Source of the DNA: Hedera helix
Taxonomy: Eukaryota; Streptophyta; Magnoliopsida; Apiales; Araliaceae
DNA length: 64,000 nucleotides
Direction of reading: 5' to 3'
Assembly (NCBI GenBank): GCA_947179155.2
Contig: OX359273.1
Location: 37,865,023 to 37,929,022, forward strand
Part shown: piece by piece, positions 33,627 to 44,685 of the stretch
Numbering within the stretch: the first letter of the stretch is position 1
How the letters are laid out: every line of letters starts with the position of its first letter
Made by a program: the position numbers and the translations under genes
Notes under the pieces: generated by a model
The model's database searches: none
Seen by the model: the letters and a program-made list of their open reading frames with translations, nothing else
Told to the model about the DNA's origin: nothing

Positions 33627-35216
33627 ATGGGCAACCTCAAACTAGTTTTTTTCCTGTTTCTTTCGGTTTTATGTGCAACTAGCAATGCAACACATGAGGC
33701 GTTTCTCGAGTGCATGTCCTTCCATTCCACTAGATATATCAACACTTCAAACTACATCCACGCACAAGGCTCACCTTCTTATTCATCTCTTTTGCAGTCT
33801 TCTCAACAAAATCCGAGATGGGTACATTCCACAAGTCCAAAACCTCTTGACATCATTACCCCCTACACCGAAATGGAAATCCAAGCCGCCATTTTTTGCA
33901 GCAGAAAAAATGGCCTCCAAGTTAGGATACTAAGTGGAGGCCATGACTATGAAGGCCAATCATACCTATGCAAAACCCCATTTATCATCATCAACCTAAT
34001 CAATCTACGATCAGTCAGAATAGATATAAAGGACGAAACAGCTTGGGTACAATCTGGGGCAACACTAGGGGATCTTTACTATAACATTGCAAAGAAAAGT
34101 AAGGTACATGGATTCCCAGCAGGTATATGCCCTAGTGTAGGCATTGGTGGGCACTTTACTGGTGGGGGATTCGGTAATATGGTAAGAAAATATGGACTCG
34201 CCGCTGATAATGTCATAGATGCCTATATGATAGATGTGTATGGACGAATACTTGATAGAGAAACAATGGGTGAAGATTTGTTTTGGGCAATTAGAGGAGG
34301 TGGAGGGGCTAGCTTTGGAGTCGTCGTCTCATGGAAAATCAAGCTTGTTCATGTTCCACTGATTGTGACAGTATTCAACCTTGATAAAAAGTTGGATCAA
34401 GGTGCCACAAAGCTAGTCCACAAATGGCAATATGTTGCACCTAAGCTACCTAAAGATCTCTTCATTAGAATTGTTATTCAAGATGTAGATGGACAAACCA
34501 AAAACAAGACAATTCAAGCTTCATTTAACTCGCTTTACTTAGGGACAATCAATGAGCTGATACCATTGATGAACAAATGGTTCCTTGAATTAGGATTGAG
34601 AGCTGAAAATTGCACAGAAATGACTTGGATTGAATCTGTTTTATATTTTGCAGGTTATCAAAAAGGGCAGTCTTGGGATGTTTTACTATCTAGAACTGAC
34701 CTATACAAAAGCAATTTCAAGGCAAAATCAGATTTTGTAATTAAGCCAATACCTAAAAGTGGGCTAAAAGGGATTTGGGAAAGATTTTTGGAAGAAGAAT
34801 TGGTTTTCATGATAGTGGATCCATTTGGAGGAAGGATGAATGAGATTTCGGAATCAGAGCTTCCTTTCCCACATAGGAAGGGAAATTTGTACAACATACA
34901 GTATATGGTGAAATGGGAAGTAAATAATTTTAGGGTTTCCTATAAGCATATGCATTGGATGAGGATGCTTTATAAGTACATGAAACAACATGTTTCTCAC
35001 TCTCCAAGGGCTGCTTATCTAAATTATAGGGATCTAGACTTGGGGATCAATAAGCAGGTGAACACAAGCTACAATGACGCGATGATTTGGGGGAAGAAGT
35101 ACTTCAAGGGTAACTTCAGGAGATTGGCACGAGTAAAGAGCAAGGTTGATCCTTGCAATTTCTTTAGACATGAGCAAAGTATTCCACTTTTTCGAACATC
35201 ACAGAAAGGTAGGTAA
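33627..35216 (+). CDS. Berberine-bridge-enzyme-like FAD oxidoreductase (copy 3)
   Basis: An intact single-exon gene of 529 aa from the ATG that opens the signal peptide (MGNLKLVFFLFLSVLCATS). The frame is open back to 33534, but those 31 codons include the TATA box and resemble no BBE protein. The FAD anchors are His106 (SGGHDY) and Cys168 (GICPSVGIGGH), 62 apart. Tyr467 lies in NYRDLD. The oxygen-gatekeeper residue is Val171, predicting an oxidase. The lineage is distinct from copies 1 and 2: SYLCKTPFIIINLINLRS, TEMTWIESVLYFAGY and FGGRMNEISESELPFPHRKG are shared only with the pseudogene at 41326, its local duplicate. A lone Cys in VDPCNFF is unusual, as most relatives have Asn, Asp or Glu there. 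Substrate unknown. Confidence 0.94.
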   Translation: MGNLKLVFFLFLSVLCATSNATHEAFLECMSFHSTRYINTSNYIHAQGSPSYSSLLQSSQQNPRWVHSTSPKPLDIITPYTEMEIQAAIFCSRKNGLQVRILSGGHDYEGQSYLCKTPFIIINLINLRSVRIDIKDETAWVQSGATLGDLYYNIAKKSKVHGFPAGICPSVGIGGHFTGGGFGNMVRKYGLAADNVIDAYMIDVYGRILDRETMGEDLFWAIRGGGGASFGVVVSWKIKLVHVPLIVTVFNLDKKLDQGATKLVHKWQYVAPKLPKDLFIRIVIQDVDGQTKNKTIQASFNSLYLGTINELIPLMNKWFLELGLRAENCTEMTWIESVLYFAGYQKGQSWDVLLSRTDLYKSNFKAKSDFVIKPIPKSGLKGIWERFLEEELVFMIVDPFGGRMNEISESELPFPHRKGNLYNIQYMVKWEVNNFRVSYKHMHWMRMLYKYMKQHVSHSPRAAYLNYRDLDLGINKQVNTSYNDAMIWGKKYFKGNFRRLARVKSKVDPCNFFRHEQSIPLFRTSQKGR

Positions 35217-36936
35217 GGACAAAGTACTAGAAAAACAAATTTCTACTATGGTGAGAAAGAGTTATTACAATAGGTTAAAAAAATAATTGTATGCTGCATT
35301 TTTGCCTCTTCAAATGTGGCATGGAAGGAAAAAAATCTAGATGTTTCAGCTTCCCAGGCATCAACCCATTGCTTAGTAGCTTACTCTTAAATATTTCTAC
35401 TCACTTGTTTATTCTATTTTCGAAGCTTATTGTTCAAAACAATATAGGTAATAGAAACACTGGATCATAAATAGGTTAGGAAATTCTAATATGAAAGTAA
35501 TTGGAAAATCCTCCAAATTCAAATTTATAGGATTAGGGGTTATTGCCAGGAAACTCCCAATTCAATTCTAATCTAAATAGGAAAGGTGTGTTTGGCAACT
35601 CAGTGCAAGTTTCGAATTGGTATTAAGTGCCAAATTTTAACTAAATTTCAATATGTTGTGCTCTGCTGTTCAACACATGAATATGCACAGAACATACTGA
35701 ATATGCACATGATTCTATTCACCAGCACAGAACATACTAAATATCTACAAGATACTCAGAATATGCCCAAGAAGATTAAAACGAGAGCAGATAATAAGAA
35801 AAGTAAAGAGTTCAAGAAGCATACCAGATTTAACATGGAAAACCCTCAAAATGAAGGAAAAAATCATGGGCCAACTTCCGAACAAAATCTTCCACTATAT
35901 GAAATAATGGGATTACAAAGATTTCTTCTCTATACACTTCTAGAAATTTACAACACAATTTTTTTAACACTCACAAGTGTGACCCTCTACTTCTCACACT
36001 CTCTTTGTGAGGCTCTCTATATTCTGAATTTTCTGTTAAGTATCTCTCGCTCTCTACAAAAGGATGCTTCCAGATGTTACGTAGTTGAAAGTAATAAATA
36101 CTTTTTTGGAATCCCAAGATAATACTCCAACTTTCTCCTTTGAAAAGTCTAAAGATTATCTTCAGATTTGTCTCTTCCAACAAACCGTATTTACTATTGT
36201 AGGTAACTTGAATCACCGATACATGAGGTGGCAATTCCCAGCACTGTATTCGTGCGATAGCAAAGAATCGAAGACCGAAGTTACCGCACTAGGCCAAAAG
36301 CAATAGCGAAAGCCAGAAGTCTTTGTTATTGATGTATGGAGTAAATATATTATTTTTTTTCAGCAAATGGACTCGAATCTAAAGAAGTTCATTGCCCGAG
36401 CAGAATTAACAACTGTTGAGGCAAATAATTCGTCAAATAGGACCTACAAAATTTCAAACATAAATATAGGAGGCCACCCATCCGTGAATTGATCGACGGA
36501 AACCGAATACAGACATCATCACATCATATTTTAACTTTTGGACCATATTGGAGTATAAATTATTCTCAATCCTCTAAACTATTTTTTTTTTAATTGTACG
36601 AAACATGTATTTTTTCTAATTTTTGGTGAACCGAATGAGCGACACTTTTTTGCAGATTTTTCACTGTTCTACAAAAAAAAATCTTTTCTACAAGCAAATT
36701 TGTTTCACATAAAAAAGTTTTTTGTTGACGATAATATAAAATGACACAATATTTTTAAATTTTACTATTATATCACAATAACTTAACTAAAATATTTATT
36801 ATATTTAAGGATAAACATGAAAGAAAAATAACTTATCCTTAAAATTTATACATTTTATAAATAAGATGAAACGAGAAAATATTAGAAATTTTGGAGCAAG
36901 GTAGAAAGTTTTACAAATTGACTGTTCTATATGGAC
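35217..36936. other. Intergenic, no convincing gene
   Basis: The 3' flank of BBE-like copy 3. The 178-codon open frame at 35586-36122 begins in non-coding-looking sequence, repeats 'gaatatgcac' and 'cagaacatac', and shows no domain, so I do not call it a gene. An unclassified repeat may lie at about 36000-36300. Confidence 0.55.
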
Positions 36937-37868
36937 TAGAGGGGGAACAAGGGGGGTCATATGACTCTGGTATTTTTGTCGGCGCCGTTCAATAGAATTG
37001 GATTGCCATGAATAATGAATTAGAGATTATGTGTTATTTTCATTGAATATTGGAATTGATATTGTATATTTATGGTATATTTATGAATTATAATATATTG
37101 TTTGTGAAATAATTTAAATAATTGAATTAGGTTAGTTGATGAAATTATGATAAAATGTTTGAATTGATGAATAATGAAATTAATATAAAATGTTTGAATT
37201 GATGAAATTATTATGAAATACTATAATTGGGCAAAATGAATTTGAATATAAATTTGAGAAATAGTATATTTATGGTATACAGTATACTGATGGTATATTG
37301 ATGATATAATGATGGTATATTTATTGATTAGCGATTGATGTTTTTATTTATTCTAGATTATGGATAAATACTTGATTAAGCAACCAAGAACTGCTGATTT
37401 TTCTAATAATCAATTACCAAGTTCCAAAGCAAGTGGTGGTATAAAAAGTTCACGTGTGGAGTTCAATCCAAATGATATTGTTAGTGATCTGGGATTACGT
37501 AAATCAATTGGAGTTCAATCCGAATGATATTGTTAATGATTCGGGATTACATATATTGATTGATCGCGTTGATTCTGGTTTTACCAGTTGTGACTGCTAT
37601 TGTTGAAAGAGTATTAAGACTAACTTGCGTAATAAAATGAGAGACAAGTGGATGAATGATAGTCTGATAGTTTATATTGAGAATGATATTTTTTCAACAA
37701 TTAAAAATGAACAAATTTTGAGACGTTTTCAAACTATGCAGACTCGTAGGATACAATTACTTACTCTCAATCGTACAATTGAAAAAAAAATACTCTAAAC
37801 GTCAATAAATAAATTCTTTTATTGATATATTTTAACTCCCTCCTAAAAATATTCTGATTTCGTCACTG
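36937..37868 (+). mobile_element. Internally deleted hAT transposon
   Basis: The ends read TAGAGGGGGAACAAG (left) and, in reverse, CAGTGACGAAATCAG (right), resembling hAT elements that start CAGTGGCGGA. An 8-bp duplication flanks it: ATATGGAC (36929-36936) and ATATAGAC (37869-37876), 7 of 8 identical, the right length for hAT. Inside lies a transposase missing its middle (37360-37799). Mismatched ends and duplications suggest an older insertion. Confidence 0.78.
37360..37799 (+). pseudogene. hAT transposase remnant (TTF zinc-finger type)
   Basis: The frame starting MDKYLIKQPRTADFSNNQ, with VEFNPNDIVSDLGLRKSI, matches the N-terminus of plant hAT transposases of the TTF/ZMYM1-like group. It is followed almost directly by the C-terminal dimerisation region (LPVVTAIVERVL, KMRDKWMNDSLIVYIENDIF, RRFQTMQTRR). 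Some 600 or more codons that normally lie between, including the catalytic core, are gone. A short direct duplication of 'ttcaatcc.aatgatattgtta' marks the join (about 37454-37545). It cannot transpose on its own. Confidence 0.75.
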
Positions 37869-37959
37869 ATATAGACACGTAATATTGTGAACTATTTGCC
37901 ACGGAACGGGAACAACCTGCTTTTGCCGCATGGCCCCGTCATGTCCGATAGACTATATA

Positions 37960-38400
37960 GGGCCTGTTCGTGTACGACTTATAAGTCGGTCAACGAACTT
38001 ATAAGTCATTAAGTCGTTAAGCTCGTTCGGGAATAACTTTTTTTTTAACTTATAAGTCGAAAAAAAAGTCAAAAAAAAAAAGCAACTATTTCTGACTTAA
38101 AAAAAATGACTTATAAGTCATTTTTTTTAAGTTGGTCAACTGTCATGAAATGACAAAATTGCCCCTCCTTGTTTTTTTTCTATTCTTCTTACTAAAGGAC
38201 ATTTTAGTAATCTTTACATTTTACTTAACTTATAAGTCATTATTACCCGAACACATCCACAACTATTACTTATAATTCCCGACTTATAAGTAAAAATACT
38301 CCCGAACACTTTTACTTATAAATCTACTAAAATTTTAACTTATAAATCTACTCAAATGTTAACTTTAAGTCAAAAAAAAAAGTCATTCCCGAACGGGCCC
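37960..38400. mobile_element. 441-bp MITE with GGGCC ends
   Basis: The left end GGGCCTGTTCGTGTACGACT and the right end, reversed, GGGCCCGTTCGGGAATGACT, agree at 15-16 of 20 positions. The interior is A/T-rich and built from repeats of the palindrome GACTTATAAGTC and its half-sites. No coding capacity. I did not find a clean target duplication, so the superfamily (hAT-like?) is uncertain. Confidence 0.7.
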
Positions 38401-41280
38401 ATAGTTCCATACATGTGCACAATTTCTATTTTTGGTCAGAAATTTCGAGGACAGATTATATCATCAATAGTCAATATGTTCAAAACAATCAAATCCAGCC
38501 GCATAAGCGAGCTGTTAAAGGAAAGGTAGGAAAACCATTTGAGAAATGAGCTGCTTAAAATTAGGAAATTGATATATTTCAAGAATTCTCTTATTAATAT
38601 TTTATAAAAATATCAAATTTTCTCGTAAGAGTAATAATTTCTTAAAATTACTACTCCATTCATCTTTGTCAAATGTAATAACCGGAATTTGTAATATTAT
38701 AATTTTTGTGTTTCTAAAAGAAAATAAGTAATTGATGGTTAATAAAATAATGAGGATAATTGAGAGTAAGTAGTTACATACGCATAATGATAATTTAAGA
38801 TAACAAATTAGTGTGATATGTATATTTTTGAATTTCAAAAAAATTCTTATCCTAACAACTAATTATCCTACACAAATAATTGTTAAAAGAACAAGTCGAC
38901 ACAACTAAAGCGTGGAAAAAAAATTAAAATTACTTCAAACTAACTATGTTGAGAGAAAGAAGAAGAAAGATGCGTGGAAAAGAATTTGAAGAATAAAGGA
39001 AAATTGATATTTGTTAAAAGCTCTTCATCTTCTTCTTTAATTTTGATTTTAATTGGTAAATGTTGATTTAGTATTTTGGATATTTGGAGATATTCTTGGG
39101 AGGTTTGGAAGAGAAAATTAATGGAAATTAGCAAAGGAAAAAGAACTCTATTGAAGATAAGAAACTTAAATACAAAAATCTATTTTCTACTATTTAATTT
39201 TTCAGTCCGTTGTGTGATCAATAACACTTAATCCAACTGTTGTATTGTTCTCAATTTTGGATATGTTATATTTCTATAAGTTGGGAACATGTCCACCAAT
39301 TATGAACTGTTAAAGTTAAGTATTTTATTTGTTATGGAATTTAAGATATCATTGGTCTGGATTTTTAACAGCAGAAATTTTCTACAATTTAGACTAGCTC
39401 CTATTCAAACACGTTTGGTGCTTTTATCTGTGATTTGGGTGATTCTTGTAGCTAAAGTTGGGCCCTTGAAGTCTAATTTCAATTTATGATTTTAGATTTA
39501 GAAAACAAGTACAAAATGAAAGAGTTTTGGCAGAAATAATGGCCTAAGGTCTAGATGACATTTGGACAAATTTGGGAATTGGATGTTTATGATTAATTAT
39601 TAAAACTCTAATTATGCAAAGTAGTGTTACAAGATGAAGTGGTAATTCTCTGGTTGAGACAACATTTTGTATCACGAGATTGATCTTTCGTGTACTTTTA
39701 TTGTAAGTGATCGATTTTCTAAACTATTTGGCATTTTCAAATTGTCTATTGTAAGTGATTTTTCGATCTATTCAGCATTTTAAATTGTCATTTATTTTTT
39801 ATTTATATCTCAGTAATTACTCGGATGCCTAGATATACTGTTTCAAACTTAATTATATTTTATTTAAGGCTTTCATTTTTGTGAAAACCTTTTGTATTTT
39901 TAAAAAAAAATTCTGATCAATTATTATCAAAATAGAATTTTAATTTAAAAAATGAGATTATATGATTTTAAACTGTGAAATAAGTACAATTTAGAATATC
40001 AATAATATTGTGAAACTTTTTTTTTTTAAATTCTCAGTCCAACTATATATAAAACTTGTTAGTTCGAGGTTAATATAGGTACTACTAAAGCGCACGCCTT
40101 TTAAATGCTCTTCGAAGAGCATGCACTTTATAAAACTTTAATAGGGGTGTGATCATTGACATTATTGAACTTTTGGACCGTGTTACAGGGTGATTGTAAC
40201 CTTAGTCAAGAATTAAAAGATATATACGTGTGTACTGAAATTAATTTATTTTGTTATTGTTTGGTTAGTTTTGAAAATATATTTATTGTTATCGAAACAA
40301 ATAGTTATTACAAAAAAGTATTTTGCAAATTGTATTTGATTTACCTAAATAGAAAAAATTACTACTTAGTGTCCTTTATCGTTCACCCCTTGAGAGTTGC
40401 GGCACTGTGTGGCAAGTCAAGATTTATCACGAGGTGTTTAGCTAAAATTTCAATTTAATATTGCAATTGGATGTTTGTTAGAATATATTGATATTGAGAA
40501 GTTATGTCTCAATTTGATATGTATTGAGATTCAGAAATTTATTTATTGAGATTCTATTGAGGTTTTGATGAGTTTTGCATAAATATTGAATTTTATAAAT
40601 GTTTAGAGCTAGGCAATTGAATTTTAGTTCCCTTACGAGCCTTCGGACTTATGGCATATAACACTTTCAGCCTCTAACGAGTTCAAGGTGTTACAGATAT
40701 TAAAATTAGTATTTTTAGAGTCTTATATATTGCAAAAATAAAATTATGTCTATTCTCACAGACATCATAATTGGGGTCTGGGGTGGCGCAGGCTACCCTT
40801 AATGTTTTGGAATTATATTGGAGCCCTTCTATTTTTAAGACTTCTGCTCTAGGCCTTTCTAAAGTTTATAAATGTAATTTACAAAATACCTTCAAAAATA
40901 TGTTCTCTCAGTTAAGTCCAAATTAATTAAAAGAAACTTGTGACTACAATATAAATGATATTATGATAGTAAATATATAAATATTAAAATTTAATAGAGC
41001 AAAAAGTGGTGGCCAGCCTCCAGGAAAAAAAATTCTAGCTTGTCACCGTTGATTCTTGTTGCAAATAGACATAATGACGCAATGTATAAATTAATACAAA
41101 TAAATAAGTAATAGATTGATGTTTTCACTCGACAACAAATAGTGCTTAAAGATTTGAAAACTTCAATCCTTGCATAATCATCATAATTCACTAGGTGACA
41201 GCAAACAGTCTCAGAGTTAGCCTACCAGCTGAAAACATGGAATTTAAGTGAAAATCTGTCAAGCCTCATACCAAACGTTG
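38401..41280. other. AT-rich intergenic, no gene seen
   Basis: Mostly A/T-rich sequence. At 40630-40695, 'ccttacgagccttcggactt...aaggtgttacag' resembles an LTR fragment. The open frame at 40156-40458 has no recognisable content. Confidence 0.55.
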
Positions 41281-41288
41281 TATATATA
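41281..41288 (+). promoter_or_regulatory. Relic TATA box of BBE-like pseudogene
   Basis: TATATATA, 45 bp before the pseudogene ATG at 41326. Word and spacing match copy 3 (33578), so the duplication included the promoter. Confidence 0.5.
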
Positions 41289-41325
41289 GCAAGCAAGGAC
41301 TCGATCCCTTAGCCAACAAAAACAA

Positions 41326-42853
41326 ATGGGCTATCTCAATCTAGTTTTACCCTTTTCTGCTTTTCTTTTTGCGGGCAGCAACTTGCAACGTAAACACGAA
41401 GCATTTCTCAAGTGCATGTCCTTAAACTCCGCTACACATACCAACACTAACCTCTATATTCATCACTCTTGCAGTCTTCTCAACAAAACCCTAGATGGGT
41501 AAATTCCACAAGCCCAAAACCTCTGCTCATCGTTACACCAAACGCCGAATCCCAAACCCAGACAGCCATTATTTGCAGCAAAAAACATGGCTTGCAAGTA
41601 AGGACACCAAGTGAAGGCCATGACTACGAAGGCCAGTCATACCTCTGCAAAACACCATTCACCATCATAAAACTCATCAATCCCCATTCGATCAAAGTAG
41701 ATACAGAAAACGAAACAGCATGGGTACAAGCCGGAGCAACTGGGTGCTTTACTATAACATTGCCAAGAAAAGTAAGGTACTTGGCTTCCCAGGAGGGATG
41801 TGCCCCAGTGTAGGCACCGGTGGACACTTCACTGGTGGAGGGTTCGATAAAATGGGGAGAAAATATGGACTCGCATCAGATGACATCATAGATGCTAACC
41901 TGATCGATGTACTAGGACAAATTCTTGATAGAAAAAGAATGGGTGGTGAAGATTTGTTTTGGGCAATCAGGGGAGGCGGAGGAGCCAGCTTTGGAGTCAT
42001 TGTCACGTGGAAAATCAAGCTGGTTCGTGTTCCACCGATTGTGACAGTTTTCGATGTTGACAAAAATTTGGATCAAGGTGCAACCAAGCTTGTCCACAGG
42101 CAATATGTTGCAAATAAGCTACCTAAAGATCTCTTCCTTGGAGTCCTCATTCAAGATGTAGAAGGAACAAAGCACAATCAAAGCTTCCTTTGTAGGGCTA
42201 TATCTCGGAAAAATAAATGAATTGATACCATTGATGAGCAAAAGGTTCCCCCTGAATTGGGATTGAGATCTGAAAACTGCATAGAAATGACGTGGGTAGA
42301 ATCTGTTTTATATTTTGCAGGTTACCCAAAAACACATTCCTGGGATGTTTTATTAACAGGAGTTGATCAGTGCAAGAGCAATTTCAAGGCAAAATCAGAG
42401 CTGGAAGGGATTTGGGAACGGTTTCCAGACGAGCCTGAGCTTCAGTTCGTTTTAATGATAATGGAGCCATACGGTGGAAGGATGAACGAGATTTCAGAAT
42501 CAGAGCTTCCTTTTCCACATAGAAATGGCATTTTGTACAAATTAAAGTATATGGTGAAATGGGAAGAGAATAATGTAATGGCGTCCAAAAAGCATATAAA
42601 CTGGATGAGGATGCTTTACAAGTACATGGAGCAACGTGTCTCAAACTCTCCAAGGGCAGCTTACCTCAATTATCGTGATCTCGATTTGGGGACTAGTAAG
42701 GAGATGAACTCAAGCTATGATGAAGCGTTGGCTTGGGGAAATAAGTACTTAAAGGATAACTTCAGGAGATTGGCACAAGTAAAGAGCAAGGTTGATCCAA
42801 GGAATTTCTTGAGAGATGAACAAAGCATTCCACCTCTTCTGCACACCAAATAA
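41326..42853 (+). pseudogene. BBE-like pseudogene, duplicate of copy 3
   Basis: Begins MGYLNLVLPFSAFLF, parallel to copy 3. Frame breaks: about 41440-41465 (15-odd bases lost before LQSSQQNPRW), about 41738 (4-bp loss in GATLGDLYY), about 42176-42190, and one extra C near 42250. An in-frame loss of about 12 codons removes the DFVIKPIPKSG segment (near 42400). An extra Gly sits in MGGEDLFW, and GGHDYEG has become EGHDYEG. The FAD-binding His and Cys (MCPSVG) and NYRDLD are still present. The 3' third is the best preserved: about 198 codons open from 42257 to TAA 42851. Compared with the chimeric pseudogene it looks younger, since its key residues have not decayed. Confidence 0.9.
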
Positions 42854-43671
42854 CTGGATTGTTTTTGTTAAATTATCCAGGTGACAACATACTTGATAGC
42901 TTATATTTTATATTTCATAAATTCCCTTTTTATAAGCTGTACTTGTTTAGAAATATTAATCATAAATCTATATATAGTTGTACAAATTTTGGTAATTTTG
43001 AATATGTGCCCCTTATAATAAGTCATGCCTCACTTCGATAATAAATCACGCCGTGAGTCTCGCCTCGCCTAATAAGACCCGCCTCGCTTTGATAATAAGT
43101 CACGCCTCGCTTCAATAGGTCGCGTCTCGTTCCTCACCTAATAAGACGCCTTGCGCCTCACTTCGATAATAAACCTTGCCTAGTAAGACGCACCTCACTT
43201 CAATAATAAAACGCGCCTTGTGCCTAGACCCCAAAGGCTTTTGTACCATGCCATGGTACGCCTCATACCAAGATCAAAGTCGGTGTACACAAAGCAAAAT
43301 ACAAAACAACATTTAATACACGAATAATTAATTAATTAATTATAAATAAATCAACATGCTACACTATTTAACATTACAGATGCTCGTGTAAAGAAAAACT
43401 TTGCTCATGTATTCTTCTAATGATTAAAATTACAACACAAACCTTGAATTATTATTCAAGTGCAGCGAAAAGAAGCATTCAGCAAACTAAACTCAAAACA
43501 AACGAGAAGCCAAGTCATGATGCCTGCCTTACTCGTTAGTTCCAAAACCAAATGATTATAAAAAATGTGACATTCATTGAGACGACAAAATTAAATTGGC
43601 AGCATATACAGAGGCGTGTACTAGTACAAGATCAATTCAAACTTTGCTCAGTAGAGAACTATCCAGTTTCA
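42854..43671. other. Intergenic, with GC-rich degenerate repeat
   Basis: The 3' flank of the BBE-like pseudogene, the CGCCTCGC repeat (43028-43260), and the 3' flank of the - strand gene. No gene seen. Confidence 0.6.
43028..43260. repeat. Degenerate CGCCTCGCTT / GATAATAAG repeat
   Basis: Irregular copies of a 20-30 bp unit combining 'cgcctcgctt' or 'gcctcactt' with 'cgataataag(t/a)c'. It stands out as GC-rich in AT-rich surroundings. It ends at 'accatgccatggtacgcc', a near-palindrome. No coding content. Confidence 0.75.
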
Positions 43672-44630
43672 CTAGGCAATCAAAAATCTCAATGATAACG
43701 ACTGTTGTTCATTACTCAGCAAAGAAAACCACTTCCTTATACAATTAGAAGGACTTGAATCACTTACAACTTCTGGAAGCTCTGTACTACGCTTGATAAG
43801 TTCTTCAAAACTGAGAGAAATAACCCCAAGTAAAGCAGTTACGGTAGCAATTTGGATTGGCAGAGGCATGTTACTTGAGGCGCTACGGCACAGAAATGCA
43901 GACAATCTACCTCTAAGGTTTTCAACACTAGAATCGTCATACCCATTCGCATCAATACCAAGCCTGTAAAACAAAAAATAATTATTGAAGTTTAAATTCA
44001 TACAAGAACATATAAATTCGCAGGCAAATACTCGGAGATTGTTACAGAAAATAGCTTAATTTTCAACATTCATGGATATTATTGCGTTAATAAATAATAG
44101 TGGAATTCAAAAGATAAGGGAGAGGAATTGTTTAAGGTCCAAACACAAAAGTAACATGGACCTTCAAAAGTGAAACTGATGATGTGTAATTAGATGACCG
44201 ACTATTAGAAAGTATGAAACAATATACTTAAGCCAAAGGGATGACAGCCTGGCTTGTTTTGGTAATGGAATGTATGCATGTACCCTAATAAAAATTAAGA
44301 AAATGGAAGCCAAGTTAAAGAGGTGAGATGAACTTTACCATGGGTTAGATACGTTAATGTGAAAATATTTTATAAGAAACTTAGTGAGATGGGAGGAAAC
44401 CAAATATACTACTCATGTTAATGTTTATAACGAGTGAGGATCTAGAGGTCCTGATGAAAAGATGGAATAGATAAGAATTGAGAAAATATCAGTTTTCAAA
44501 GCTTTTAGAAGGAAAATTAATTAACAAGTAAAAGCAGATTCTATAGAATCAGGATGGTGTTCAAGAAGACTTGTTACTGATTGTATTACAAGGTTTGATT
44601 CAAGAGAAATCGTAGTCTCACATTGTATGA

Positions 44631-44685
<55 letters not shown>

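Noticed and set aside
4199..35216. Assigning the BBE-like genes to berberine, nicotine or cannabinoid synthesis
   Set aside because: The whole family shares these motifs. Nothing in the sequence identifies a substrate, and no pathway partner gene lies nearby.
35586..36122. 178-codon open frame as a gene
   Set aside because: No domain, no signal of coding bias, repeated short words, and overlap with open frames on the other strand.
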